A DNA stretch of 64,000 bases from JAHBNG01 sp039028975 (GTDB lineage: Bacteria > Chloroflexota > Anaerolineae > Caldilineales > Caldilineaceae), in assembly GCA_039028975.1 (NCBI GenBank), contig JBCCHB010000001.1, forward strand, positions 192,181 to 256,180. The letters are read 5' to 3'. Shown here piece after piece: positions 47,010 to 56,506 of the stretch. The notes below the pieces were generated by a model that saw only the letters and a list, made by a program, of their open reading frames with translations, did no database searches and had not been told where the DNA came from. The position numbers and the translations under genes were made by a program. The stretch's first letter is position 1; each line of letters begins with the position of its first letter.

Positions 47010-48062
47010 CTATTCTTGGTTGAGTCGTTCTCTTATGTTTTCAGGTAAATCTTTCAATATCTTCCCGGTCACTATCCCCTCATTGCGAAAGTAACGCTGC
47101 CGAGAATTCGGTTCTCGCAGATAGCCTCCGGCGCGGTGGATTGCAACCACTTCCCAATGATCATTGAAAACAGGTGAGCCAGAAGACCCTGGCATCGTTG
47201 AAGTGATATACTGAACTACATTGCCACCGACTACTTCCACAAAATTGTTTTGTAAGGAGATGTGCTTGGGGCGGCCAGACGGATGCTGGATGATGTTAAC
47301 GCGGTCACCCTTGCCAATGTTAGACGACTGTAGTGGTAGCCACGCCCATTCATTGCCTGGTTCACCTTCAATCTCAACAATGGCATAATCTAGTTCTTCA
47401 CTTGCGTGAAATAGTCCATCCAACTTAGCTCGATACTCATGTACGGTCTGTGCTTCGCCACGGAAGTTCTCTTCGTAGTTGAAGCGGAATATTGCATGCT
47501 CCACAAGTTCCATCTGAGGAATAACGTGGTGATTCGTGATCAGTAGATCGGGCGTTATGAGAAACCCTGTACCAGACCAGCTGCCCCTCCCTGAATTAAT
47601 CCCAATATAAGAAACAGAACGCGACACTAGCATACCCTGCGCTAGAAAAGCGATTGGACGCAAAGTATTCTCGCCAATAATCTTTTCTAGAACAGTCTGC
47701 GGAGTATCTTGTCCCCGCCACTCGTCAACAGCCGGTGTGGGTACGACGGGCGTCATCATTTCGTACTTGATGAGCAATTCATCGAGGAATTCTTGTTGTT
47801 CAACTCCTGCATATCCTTTAATAGAATTTAGGAAGAGACCAAGCGCTTCATGCTCATAAGAAAGACGGCCATAGTTTGCCAGATAAGAGATAATCTGGCT
47901 TACAGCCACAAATTGCGGGCCGTCGAGGCGTATGCGTGGAGCAAGCTCGTTCAGCCCCGCAAGATTTAGCATAAGCCTACGCGATGGTTCATCCGCCAGT
48001 TCAGGAAGATGTTGTAGTATTTGGATTAGTTTCAGTTGATCTTCGTGACTTAGGTTAACCAT
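47010..48062 (-). CDS. EAD-trypsin-like serine protease
   Basis: A 350-residue protein without a signal peptide. Residues 1-100 are a helical domain (LQHLPELADEPSRRLMLNLA, RIRLDG, YGRLSYEHEALGLFL) matching the N-terminus of the STAND protein at 36943-40977. Residues 140-335 are a chymotrypsin-fold protease: His179 in LLITNHHVIP, Asp225 in EELDYAIVEIEG and Ser294 in MPGSSGSPVF, so the triad is complete. In bacterial conflict systems such proteases are effectors brought to a STAND sensor through like-like EAD contacts (family knowledge); substrates are unknown. As the first gene of the minus-strand unit it has a good promoter candidate at 48142-48170. Confidence 0.9.
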   Translation of the reverse strand: MVNLSHEDQLKLIQILQHLPELADEPSRRLMLNLAGLNELAPRIRLDGPQFVAVSQIISYLANYGRLSYEHEALGLFLNSIKGYAGVEQQEFLDELLIKYEMMTPVVPTPAVDEWRGQDTPQTVLEKIIGENTLRPIAFLAQGMLVSRSVSYIGINSGRGSWSGTGFLITPDLLITNHHVIPQMELVEHAIFRFNYEENFRGEAQTVHEYRAKLDGLFHASEELDYAIVEIEGEPGNEWAWLPLQSSNIGKGDRVNIIQHPSGRPKHISLQNNFVEVVGGNVVQYITSTMPGSSGSPVFNDHWEVVAIHRAGGYLREPNSRQRYFRNEGIVTGKILKDLPENIRERLNQE

Positions 48063-48141
48063 AATGGTATCACTTTAGAGTTGGGTAACTAACTGAGGGC
48101 TATACAAAATTTGCAAGACGGGCATATTCTCATTTCAGTGT

Positions 48142-48170
48142 AGTACAACTTTCGGGGGAATAGTTGTCAA
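48142..48170 (-). promoter_or_regulatory. Candidate sigma-70 type promoter of the EAD-protease unit
   Basis: On the minus strand ttgaca (48170-48165) is followed by exactly 17 bases and tgtact (48147-48142), about 80 bases before the ATG at 48062. The -35 is perfect and the -10 matches four of six positions. Confidence 0.45.
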
Positions 48171-48781
48171 GAACTACTTCAGCAGGCTAGAGGGTACGAC
48201 GCTATGCAAGATTCTACAATTTTAGCATGTTTTACGCGCAAAAAGAGGCTTCCGACAGTACTCCATGCGATCTTTTGACAATCTTCTTCGAGCGGATAAT
48301 CAGGCGAATGTGTTGACCTCTGAACCGGATAATCGTACCCATTGCTGGTAGTATGCGTTGTCTTAACTGATAGTAGGGGATATTCTATAGACGTTGGAGT
48401 TCCCTTTTTTCTTTCAGGGGTTCATAGACCATCCACCCGGGAAAAGCTGTCAACTTAGTTTATGGTGCCCAAACCGCTGATAATTGGGATGATACAGATT
48501 GATTCCCTGATAAACCGCCCCTTGTTAGACAATTGTCCAAAATCAAGGCAGTATACGAGTACGCTAACCAATATATCATGCTTATGCCGGAAATTCAAAC
48601 AGAATCTACAGAATTTCAACCAGTATGATCTTGCCTTGCGTGCGTCGAAAGGCGTCTGGCACTATCGCGCTGGCACGCTGACTACAGTTGGTTTGGTCGT
48701 CGTGGGTAGACAGACATAAGTTCCCAACTCCTATTAGCAAGTCATCTGGCTCGATATCTGTACGCACCTCATTTGCGCTAG
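48171..48781. other. Intergenic stretch without recognisable gene
   Basis: About 600 bases between the EAD-protease promoter and the aminotransferase remnant. Short open frames occur but none has a plausible ribosome site plus protein-like composition. I see no RNA gene or clear repeat here. Confidence 0.5.
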
Positions 48782-49339
48782 GCTGAGTCACGTGATGTCT
48801 ACGAAGTCTTCACAGATAAGGCGAATACGCTCACACACCTGTTAACCTTTGGGGGGACAGGCTGTGGCAACGGCGGCAGCCCTGAAAATATTGAAATTAT
48901 GAGGCGAGAAGAGCTGGTGGAACGGGCTGCCGAGGTGGACTCCTACCTGTTACCTAAGTTAACCAAGCTAGTAGAAGAGCATCCCACGGTGGGTGACGCA
49001 CGGGGAATTGGTTTGCTAACGGCCATTGAACTGGTGCAGAACAAAGAGACCAAGGAGAAGTGGGAGGTTTCGTCAGATTTTATCAAACGCGTCAATGCTC
49101 TGATGACCGATGTTCCAGTTGCCAGCAAGCTAGGTGGGATGACGCACGTTCGCTGCGACGCAGGTCTCGTTTTCCTGCCCAGACGCCCTTATCTGATTGC
49201 AGTCATGACCAAGTACGGTTTGGGCCATCCACTTGATCTAGAGATGGCTGTTGTAGAGGTTGTGCGTACGGTTCACGAGACAATGGTTGCGTTGGATGAT
49301 TTGAGTGTGTATGGGCAGGGATTCAAGCGTTATACTTGA
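48782..49339 (+). pseudogene. Class III aminotransferase C-terminal remnant
   Basis: The open stretch begins after a stop at 48779-48781 and reads DVYEVFTDKANTLTHLLTFG, then TGCGNGGSPE, then NIEIMRREELVERAAEVDSY through GDARGIGLLTAIELVQNKET to GQGFKRYT. The family normally has GGHPVAxAAAL at the middle block; the +1 frame here does encode GQAVATAAALK, so two compensating frameshifts replaced ten residues. The PLP lysine part and everything upstream are missing. It is therefore a decayed 3' fragment of an omega- or taurine-type aminotransferase; an ATG at 48899 could still make a 146-residue peptide. Confidence 0.7.
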
Positions 49340-49457
49340 GGAACGAATCTGCTGATCTATGGGCATTAAATAGACATTGTTGGGAACGGCATTCGCGTGC
49401 GGGCGAACAGGATCAAAAAGGAATTTGCTTTCTTACAGATTATACGAAACAGCGTGA

Positions 49458-50564
49458 TCAGGGGAATGTACAGCCAGGTGTCGGTTCCCGATTCAGTTGC
49501 ATTTCACAACCAGCCCCGATTGTGCCATTACCGAGTTGGCTATTGTTATTGGCCCCCCAGCACTTTACGCCTCCACCAGTCGTCAAAGCGCAAGTATGAT
49601 CGCTACCGATGGTCATCGATGCGACGTCACTCTCTAATCCAATGACATCGACGGGCGCTAAGCGTTGGTCTGCGTTTGTCCCGTCGCCCAGGCGACCAAA
49701 GGTGTTTAGCCCCCAACACTTGGCCCCACCATTATTGGTCAAAGCACAACTGTGGGATCGTCCTGCATGGATAAAAGCGACATTCGCGGTTAGGCCAATG
49801 ACGTCTGCTGGTGGGCTTGGGTCCGTTGCATCATTGCCGATTTGCCCATGGTTATTTCCGCCCCAACATTTGGCCCCGCCAGTGGTGTTTACGACACAGT
49901 TGTGGCTAGCACCTGCCGAAAGCAGTTAAACGTCACTCGTCAATCCATTCACGTCCATGGGTACACTACTGGAGGTGACCGTATCGTTGCCCAGTTCCCC
50001 CAATTCATTATCACCCCAGCACTTGACGCCTTCAGCGTTGGTCAAAGCACAGGTATGTTCCCCACCCGTTTCAATCCGAATGATACTGTCAAGGGGAGTG
50101 GTGGGCAGGATAATGCTGATACTTGCGCCAAAATCACTGATGAGTTCATTCCGCTGATCGTCAGAGGGGTCATTAATATTCCACCCATCATGAGCTGGGG
50201 TGATGGTGCGGATGGCAATCGTGTATTGAGTATCCACCATCAGGCCATCCAACGCGTAGCTACTAACCGCCTTGTTCGTCGTGGTTGCAGCGATGTCGTA
50301 GGTGATACCACCATCGGTAGATAGCCCAATTTCATATTGACCACTAGCTACAGAATCGACAAACGAAATAGGCGTCCATGTCAAAATAACTGACGTTGGC
50401 GGCGCAGCGGAGATCTGAAGATTGGTTGGAGGGACTGTTTGAGTACTCTGCCAAGTGACACTACGGGCATCCATACAGGTTGCGGCTTGGGTGTTGGCAC
50501 TTAAACCCATTGAAGAAAAAGTAGCACGTTGAGATCTACTGATAATATAAGTAGATACCACCAT
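49458..50564 (-). pseudogene. RCC1-repeat/fibronectin type III protein, interrupted
   Basis: From the ATG at 50564 the frame encodes a fibronectin type III-like domain (PTNLQISAAPPTSVILTWTP) and an RCC1 repeat (GEHTCALTNAEGVKCWGDNE), then a TAA at 49926-49928. After the stop the same frame continues with further RCC1 repeats (GASHNCVVNTTGGAKCWGGN, GRSHSCALTNNGGAKCWG, GSDHTCALTTGGGVKCWG) to 49458. A single codon change therefore splits an otherwise intact frame. The N-terminus lacks a signal peptide and the C-terminus ends abruptly within a repeat, so both ends are probably truncated too. Confidence 0.7.
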
Positions 50565-50581
50565 ATTGCAGAGAGATACCC

Positions 50582-51544
50582 ATGCCCACTATCAAATTCT
50601 TCACAGACGATCCCCCGGAAATTGTCGATCTCATTGTCCAGCACGCTCCTGCTGGTTTCGAAGTCAGCGTTCATGCCGACTCGTTGCCCGATGCAGAAAA
50701 GGTCATCATCGTTCAAGATGCAGACTTTCTCATGCTGACCGGGCGCTCGGTCCCCGACGAGGCGTTGCGCTCTGCTCGAAAGCTCAAATTAATTCAGCTG
50801 ATTAGCGCTGGCTATAACCACATGAATCTACCCCTATGTCAAGCGTTGGGCATTGCTGTTGCCAACAACGGTGGCACCAACGCCATTGACGTGGCCGAAC
50901 ATACCATCGCGCTGATTCTGAGCGTTTATTGCAAGCTGCGCGAAAATGATCAACTTGTCCGCACTAATCAGTGGAATCCAGGTCACTTCAGCCGTTCCAC
51001 CTACACCATCAATGGCCGAACGGTTGGGATTATTGGCATGGGCGAGATCGGTCAACGGGTGGCTCATCTGCTCGGTTCGTTTGGCTGCCAACTACTCTAC
51101 CATGATCTGGTGCCGCTCTCGGTTGGGCAGGAAGAGACGTTAAGCGTTACACGCGTTCCCCTGCCCGATCTTTTGCAGCAAGCCGATATTGTCACGCTCC
51201 ACACCAGCCTAACCGACGAAAGCCGCAGCCTCATCAGCCATGACGAACTGGCATTGATGAAGCCGACAGCCCTGCTGGTCAACACCTGTCGCGGTCCAGT
51301 AGTAGACGAGGCCGCCTTGATCGATGCATTGACCCACAAGCGCATCCTCGGCGTGGCGCTAGATGTGTTGGTAGAAGAGCCGCCAGCCCCAGACAACCCG
51401 ATTTTACAGATGGAGAATGTGCTCCTCTCACCCCACTGTGCCGGCAACAGCTATGATACATGGTCGCGGCGGGGAAAATTTATGTTAGAGAATATTGAGC
51501 GTGTTTGGAATGGTCAATCGCCGTTAGCCGTTGTTAACGGGTAA
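50582..51544 (+). CDS. D-isomer-specific 2-hydroxyacid dehydrogenase
   Basis: A 320-residue protein. NAD-binding motif VGIIGMGEIGQRVA near residue 148, catalytic Arg in VNTCRGPVVDEAAL (near 236), Glu in DVLVEEPPAPDNP (near 265) and His in LLSPHCAG (near 283) are all present. LISAGYNHMNLPLCQALGI and NGGTNAIDVAEHTIALIL are typical of the substrate-domain hinge. Members reduce 2-keto acids such as glyoxylate, hydroxypyruvate or 2-keto-gluconate. The substrate is not determined. It stands 234 bases before the SDR gene and probably belongs to the sugar-acid cluster. Confidence 0.92.
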   Translation: MPTIKFFTDDPPEIVDLIVQHAPAGFEVSVHADSLPDAEKVIIVQDADFLMLTGRSVPDEALRSARKLKLIQLISAGYNHMNLPLCQALGIAVANNGGTNAIDVAEHTIALILSVYCKLRENDQLVRTNQWNPGHFSRSTYTINGRTVGIIGMGEIGQRVAHLLGSFGCQLLYHDLVPLSVGQEETLSVTRVPLPDLLQQADIVTLHTSLTDESRSLISHDELALMKPTALLVNTCRGPVVDEAALIDALTHKRILGVALDVLVEEPPAPDNPILQMENVLLSPHCAGNSYDTWSRRGKFMLENIERVWNGQSPLAVVNG

Positions 51545-51610
51545 GCCGAATCCAGCAAAAGGTTTCCCACTTGAAAGGCGAATAGCACGGGAAGCTTTGT
51601 TTTGCTCTTC

Positions 51611-51643
51611 TTGACTTTCCTGTGAAAGAGTAGGTACTATAAT
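51611..51643 (+). promoter_or_regulatory. Candidate promoter upstream of the SDR gene
   Basis: ttgact at 51611-51616 is followed 18 bases later by tactat (51635-51640), overlapping tataat (51638-51643). It lies about 135 bases before the ATG at 51779. Confidence 0.4.
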
Positions 51644-51778
51644 ATAGATGGTCAGAAAAGTTCTGTCCTCCGTCCAAGTCATATTCCAGAGTGGCTTGGA
51701 AACGAGTCGGGATAAGACTCTTCTGACGAACTTATTCCGGAATGGCCTAAGAAATCCAATCTCCATCAGGAAGTGATC

Positions 51779-52570
51779 ATGAATCAACGGATACTTGACG
51801 GACGTGTAGCCATTATTACAGGGGCCTCAAGAAGCATTGGTAAGTCTATGGCAACGGCTATGGCCCAAGCAGGAGCTGATGTTGTCGTCACCTATCTGGG
51901 CGACGAGGAGGCTGAAGCGGCAGTGCAAGTAGCTAGCGAAGTAGAGGCGGCTGGGGCCAAATCACTTGCCATACCAGTTGATATCTCCCAACCCAGCCAA
52001 GTAGAGGCACTCATCACCCAGGCGGTCGATACCTTTGGTCAGCTTGATATATTGGTCAACAACGCGGCGACGTTTCATCGCAAGATACCATTGGTTGATT
52101 TGCCTGTATCCGAGTGGAAGCGTATTATTGATGTGAACTTAACTGGAACCTTTCTGTGTGCCCAACGTGCTGCCCGTCAGATGATTGAGCAACGCTCGGG
52201 GGTTATCATCAACATCTCATCGTCTGGCGCGGAGGAGATCTTTTCCAACATGGGGGCATATGCGGCCAGCAAAGGCGGCATTAACACCCTGACGAGATCG
52301 CTTGCTGTTGAACTTGCGCCATTCGGTATTCGCGTTAATGGCATTGCCCCTGGACATATTGATACAGTTGCAAACACAGAGTTCCTGGCCGAAGTGCCGG
52401 GGCGCGACGAAAGATTCTATCGCAGAATTCCTGCAGGTCGGCTTGGGTACAAAGAGGAACTTGCCAATTTGGCCGTCTTCCTGGCCTCGGACGCAGTAGG
52501 GTATCTGACCGGACAGACAATTCCAGTTGAGGGCGGTCTAACCATATGGCAAGGTCCGGTAGACGAGTAA
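51779..52570 (+). CDS. Short-chain dehydrogenase/reductase
   Basis: 263 residues from MNQRILDGRVAIITGASRSI; the ATG at 51779 follows tcaggaag at proper distance. Classical SDR motifs: TGxxxGxG-like TGASRSIGKSMA near 14-25, NNAAT near 93, Ser in NISSSGAEE near 145, and YAASKGG near 162 (YxxxK). The C-terminal GYLTGQTIPVEGG is typical. NAD(P)-dependent oxidation or reduction of a sugar, polyol or acyl substrate is expected. Next is the ABC importer, suggesting uptake plus catabolism of one compound. Confidence 0.92.
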   Translation: MNQRILDGRVAIITGASRSIGKSMATAMAQAGADVVVTYLGDEEAEAAVQVASEVEAAGAKSLAIPVDISQPSQVEALITQAVDTFGQLDILVNNAATFHRKIPLVDLPVSEWKRIIDVNLTGTFLCAQRAARQMIEQRSGVIINISSSGAEEIFSNMGAYAASKGGINTLTRSLAVELAPFGIRVNGIAPGHIDTVANTEFLAEVPGRDERFYRRIPAGRLGYKEELANLAVFLASDAVGYLTGQTIPVEGGLTIWQGPVDE

Positions 52571-52724
52571 TCCAAGGGCCCTATTATTCGGAGATGGATC
52601 GCCCAAAAATAATTAATAATGAATACCAAATAGTTAATAATTGAGTCGGTATTGAGTCGGTGTCGTGTAACGATAAACTGTTGCGATTTTGATAAACCAA
52701 TAACACCAAAAGGAGGAAGCGAAT

Positions 52725-54275
52725 ATGCGAATCAGGATTTCTATCAGTCTGGTGGCAATCATTATGGCGTTTTACCTGTCAGCCTGTGCATCCCCAGTTC
52801 CAGACGGTTCTGGGAGTGAGTCTATGGGTGCATCGGTCGGTGAGGCTGGATCCACAGGCGGGACGCTTACAATCGGCTTAACTCAGGCGCTAGACAACTT
52901 TGATCCCCATTGGAACCAGTTGATGGCTTATCAGAACCTGGTCGCCCAAAATGTTTTTGATCATCTGACCATCATCGGGCCTGACATGACGGTACGGCCT
53001 GGTCTAGCCGAGCGGTGGGAAATCTCGGCTGACGGCACGGAATACACCTTTTATCTGCGTTCTGGTGCTACTTTCCACAATGGCCGTGCGGTCACTGCGG
53101 CAGACGTTGTTTTTTCATTTAACCGCACCATTGATCAAGAAGCGACGTTTGCCAGCAAGATGGAGCCTATTGAGACCATCGAAGCCGTTGATGATCAGAC
53201 CGTCAAGATGGTCTTGAAACGTCCGGTTGCACCCTGGCCGGAGGAAGTTTCGCTGATCGCTATTGTTTCTGAAGAATCATCAGACGATCTAGAGAAAGCA
53301 CCCGTGGGGTCCGGTCCCTTTACTTTTGTGGAGTGGATACCCAACGATCGCATCGTGCTTGCCAAAAATCCCGACTATGATTTGCCCGACTTGCCTCAGC
53401 TAGACCAGATTGTCCTCAAGATCTTGCCCGATATGGCCGTTGCGTTGACGAATTTGGAGTCAGGGGAAGTTGACGTTGTTTTCGAGGTACCGGCAGCCGA
53501 TGCAGAACGGTTTAAAGGCCGCGACGATATCGCATTCCAGACGCCACCGTCTAGCAACAGCATCTTCGTCATCGAGATTGCGCCCAACCGCGATGAGCGG
53601 CTGCAGGATGTCCGCGTGCGCCGCGCGCTCTTCACCTGTATGGATAAGGATGCTATTCGCCAGGCTGTCTACTTTGGGGAGGGAGATAGCCAGTGGAGTC
53701 CGCTGCCCCAAAGTTCCTGGGCCTATACCGAAGGCAATGGACCAGGTTACGATCCCGATACCGCCAAAGCACTCTTGGCCGAAGCTGGTTATGCTGAGGG
53801 GTTAGAGCTGACCATCGAGACCATCTCGGGTGTGGCGGTAATGGAAAATATGGCCACCATCTGGCAAGAGAACCTAGCCGAATGTGGCGTCACGCTGAAC
53901 ATCAATATTTCTGATATCTCCACATGGCTGGATGCTTATGTCAACCGTGATTATCAATTGATCGCCAACTGGGCTAATTACCGCTCCGATCCCCACGGCA
54001 TCTTTGACGTAATGTACGGTCCACACTGGAAGGATGAGAATAGCTTTCCGCGAGAGGATATGCTCGACCTGATGAGTAGCGGCGCCAGCAGCGCAGACGA
54101 AGCAGAACGCAAGGAAATTTACGCTCAAATTCAGCAAGCCGTCATTGAGGATATGGCGCCTGTCATCACTGTCCAATCTCAACCGCTCATCGCCCTCACC
54201 AAACCCAGCGTCAAGAACTGGACCATGAATGCCATGAATTACATCTTCTTTAATGAGATCTATGTGGAAGAGTAG
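52725..54275 (+). CDS. ABC transporter substrate-binding lipoprotein, family 5 (peptide/nickel type)
   Basis: A 516-residue protein with aggagg before the start. The N-terminus is a lipoprotein signal ending in the lipobox YLSACAS, so it is anchored outside the membrane. The family 5 core is clear: GGTLTIGLTQALDNFDPHWN, LAERWEISADGTEYTFYLRS, GATFHNGRAVTAADVVFSFN and SGEVDVVFEVPAADAERFK. Ligands of this family include di- and oligopeptides, sugars and nickel; specificity is unknown. The two permease genes follow; no ATPase gene is seen nearby, so it must use ATPases encoded elsewhere. Confidence 0.93.
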   Translation: MRIRISISLVAIIMAFYLSACASPVPDGSGSESMGASVGEAGSTGGTLTIGLTQALDNFDPHWNQLMAYQNLVAQNVFDHLTIIGPDMTVRPGLAERWEISADGTEYTFYLRSGATFHNGRAVTAADVVFSFNRTIDQEATFASKMEPIETIEAVDDQTVKMVLKRPVAPWPEEVSLIAIVSEESSDDLEKAPVGSGPFTFVEWIPNDRIVLAKNPDYDLPDLPQLDQIVLKILPDMAVALTNLESGEVDVVFEVPAADAERFKGRDDIAFQTPPSSNSIFVIEIAPNRDERLQDVRVRRALFTCMDKDAIRQAVYFGEGDSQWSPLPQSSWAYTEGNGPGYDPDTAKALLAEAGYAEGLELTIETISGVAVMENMATIWQENLAECGVTLNINISDISTWLDAYVNRDYQLIANWANYRSDPHGIFDVMYGPHWKDENSFPREDMLDLMSSGASSADEAERKEIYAQIQQAVIEDMAPVITVQSQPLIALTKPSVKNWTMNAMNYIFFNEIYVEE

Positions 54276-54283
54276 AAGGTGAA

Positions 54284-54423
54284 CGGTTAGTCGGTGGTCA
54301 GTAGGTCGGTTGGCCAGTGAGGCAATCGACCGCATACCGATTACCGACTCACCAATTACCGACTCACCGACTTACCGACTTACCGACTACCGACTACCGA
54401 CTTACCGACTAACCGATTACCGT
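54284..54423. repeat. Simple-sequence repeat of accgact units with inverted copy
   Basis: From 54336 to 54423 the units accgactt, accgact and accgatt are repeated about eleven times. The preceding bases 54284-54312 (ggttagtcggtggtcagtag then gtcggttgg) are the reverse complement of these units, so a strong hairpin is possible between the binding-protein and permease genes. Confidence 0.75.
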
Positions 54424-54436
54424 CGGAGGCACCCAT

Positions 54437-55402
54437 TTGGGTCAATATGTAGCAAGCCGATTTTTGCAAATTATCCCGACTATTTTCATCATCTCCTTCC
54501 TCGTATTTGGAGCCATGCATTTGGCACCTGGGGATCCGGCGACGATGCTGATGGGTCGCGCTGCTGCTCAGAATCCGGAGGGGCTTGAGCAACTTAGGCG
54601 AGAGATGGGGTTGGACAAGCCGATTGCCACCCAGTATTTCATCTGGCTTGGTAATGCATTGCGCGGGGATTTCGGCAACTCGAACCGTAGCGACCTGCCG
54701 GTGATTGAGTTGATCGGGGGACGACTGTGGGCCTCTTTAGAGCTGGTTGTTGTAAGCCTGCTCATTGCACTGGCCGTATCAATGCCATTGGGTATCATCG
54801 CAGCAGTAAAGCATCAAACCGCCTATGATTCAATTATTATGACCTTTGCCGTTGCAGGCGTTGCCATTCCGGGCTTCTGGTTAGGACTCACGCTGATTCT
54901 CATCTTCTCGGTCACATTCAGTTGGTTACCGGCTTCAGGATACGTCCCGTTTCTGGAAGACCCTATCGAAAACCTGAGGCGGGTTCTGATGCCTGCTATC
55001 ACACTAGCCGTCTATTTGATCGCCACCTTTACCCGCTTTCTGCGTTCAGATATGCTCGACGTACTCAATAATGATTACGTGCGAACGGCCAATGCCAAAG
55101 GGCTAAACCGTCGCATCGTCATCCTGCGCCATGCTCTGCCGAATGCATTGATTCCGCTTCTGACCGTTATCGGCGTTGAGGTCGGAGCGCTGTTGGGCGG
55201 GATCATCATCATTGAGCATGTCTTTGGCTGGTCTGGCATTGGCTGGCTGACACTGCAAGCCGTCTACAACCGCGATTATCCCCTTGTGCAGGGCGTTGTG
55301 TTACTAACGACCCTCTTTTACACCCTAATGAACTTTTGCGTTGACGTCGGCTACGCATTTCTAAATCCTCGCATCCGAGAGCAATACGAGAGGGCACGGT
55401 GA
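54437..55402 (+). CDS. ABC transporter permease (DppB-type)
   Basis: 321 residues, probably initiated at TTG (54437) because ggagg stands seven bases upstream and the product starts GQYVASRFLQIIPTIFIISF. Six transmembrane segments are suggested; the first is near residues 9-30. The inner-membrane ATPase-contact (EAA) loop is DYVRTANAKGLNRRIVILRH near 210-230. It overlaps the next permease by four bases (GTGA), indicating translational coupling. It forms the channel for the solute bound by the upstream lipoprotein. Confidence 0.92.
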   Translation: MGQYVASRFLQIIPTIFIISFLVFGAMHLAPGDPATMLMGRAAAQNPEGLEQLRREMGLDKPIATQYFIWLGNALRGDFGNSNRSDLPVIELIGGRLWASLELVVVSLLIALAVSMPLGIIAAVKHQTAYDSIIMTFAVAGVAIPGFWLGLTLILIFSVTFSWLPASGYVPFLEDPIENLRRVLMPAITLAVYLIATFTRFLRSDMLDVLNNDYVRTANAKGLNRRIVILRHALPNALIPLLTVIGVEVGALLGGIIIIEHVFGWSGIGWLTLQAVYNRDYPLVQGVVLLTTLFYTLMNFCVDVGYAFLNPRIREQYERAR

Positions 55403-56295
55403 CCGATATTGCAACCGCAGATGCTTCGCAAATAAACGCCCAAAGTAGCATCAAGCCCAAGAGCGGCCTCTTGGCCAGACGCCGGCTCTTGAAACCTACG
55501 GTGCTTGTCGTCTTGGCAGCAATCCTCTTTCTTGTCCTGTGCGCCGCTTTGCCTGATGTCGTCAGCCGCTACTCCTACCGAGAACAACACATTGAAGATG
55601 CGCTGCAACCGCCAAGTACCCAATACTGGCTCGGCACCGATCAGTTTGGTCGCGATATCTATAGCCGCCTGATTTATGGAACGCGCATAGTAATTGTCGT
55701 TGCGCTTGGCTCGGTTTTCTTTGCCATTCTCATTGGCGTGCCCATCGGGTTGCTTGCAGGTTTCTATGGAGGTCTCTTAGACGCAGTTGTTATGCGCATC
55801 CAAGACGCGATTTTGTCCTTTCCGGTGCTATTGCTGGCGCTTTTAATGATCGCCACTTTCGGTGCGTCAACGCTCAACGTTATTATTGCCATCACATTTG
55901 TTTATATCCCGCGCTTTGCGCGGCTGGTGCGCGGCAGTGTACTCGATCTAAAAGAACAAGAGTATGTGTGGGCCAGTCGGTTGGCCGGCGCGACGGACAC
56001 ACGCATTCTGTTGCGCAGTATCCTCCCCAATGCGATTGGTCCGATTATTGTTCAAGCCACGCTCGGTTTTGCTGTCGCTATTTTAATTGAGGCCGGTTTG
56101 AGCTATCTTGGGCTTGGCATACAGCCTCCGACGCCCTCGTGGGGAAACATGCTGCAGCATGCCCAGAGCTACTTTTATCAAGCGCCGTGGTTTGTGTTGG
56201 CCCCCGGTCTGATGATCTTTTTGGTAGTACTACTCTTTAATCTGCTTGGCGATTGGCTGCGCGGATGGCTTGATCCTCGTCTGCGTCATTTATAG
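55399..56295 (+). CDS. ABC transporter permease (DppC-type)
   Basis: 298 residues starting at GTG (55399), inside the end of the previous gene. The N-terminal cytosolic part precedes a first membrane helix (LVVLAAILFLVLCAALP). YWLGTDQFGRDIYSRLIYGT near 75-95 is the classical DppC motif, and the EAA loop is EQEYVWASRLAGATDTRILL near 190-210. GLSYLGLGIQPPTPSWGNML is also diagnostic. It completes the importer's membrane part. The ATP-binding subunits are absent in the window. Confidence 0.93.
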   Translation: MTDIATADASQINAQSSIKPKSGLLARRRLLKPTVLVVLAAILFLVLCAALPDVVSRYSYREQHIEDALQPPSTQYWLGTDQFGRDIYSRLIYGTRIVIVVALGSVFFAILIGVPIGLLAGFYGGLLDAVVMRIQDAILSFPVLLLALLMIATFGASTLNVIIAITFVYIPRFARLVRGSVLDLKEQEYVWASRLAGATDTRILLRSILPNAIGPIIVQATLGFAVAILIEAGLSYLGLGIQPPTPSWGNMLQHAQSYFYQAPWFVLAPGLMIFLVVLLFNLLGDWLRGWLDPRLRHL

Positions 56296-56506
56296 ACAGT
56301 CAACAGTCAGTTGCCACTCATTCCCCTGCCATTTAGCGGTTCGCGTGTGGAAGCGATGTGCTTCAACTACGCAAACCTTTCGTATCTCATCAGCAAGGCG
56401 GAGAATGGATTTTAAGGAACGGGGTTGAAATAACTTGGTCGTTTGATGGGCCAAACTCGATTGAAACGCACACGATATTGACAATGCATTCCTAAGCGAG
56501 AATATC

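Noticed and set aside
48462..48719. An 85-codon plus-strand open frame
   Set aside because: No recognisable domain, and the region around it looks non-coding.
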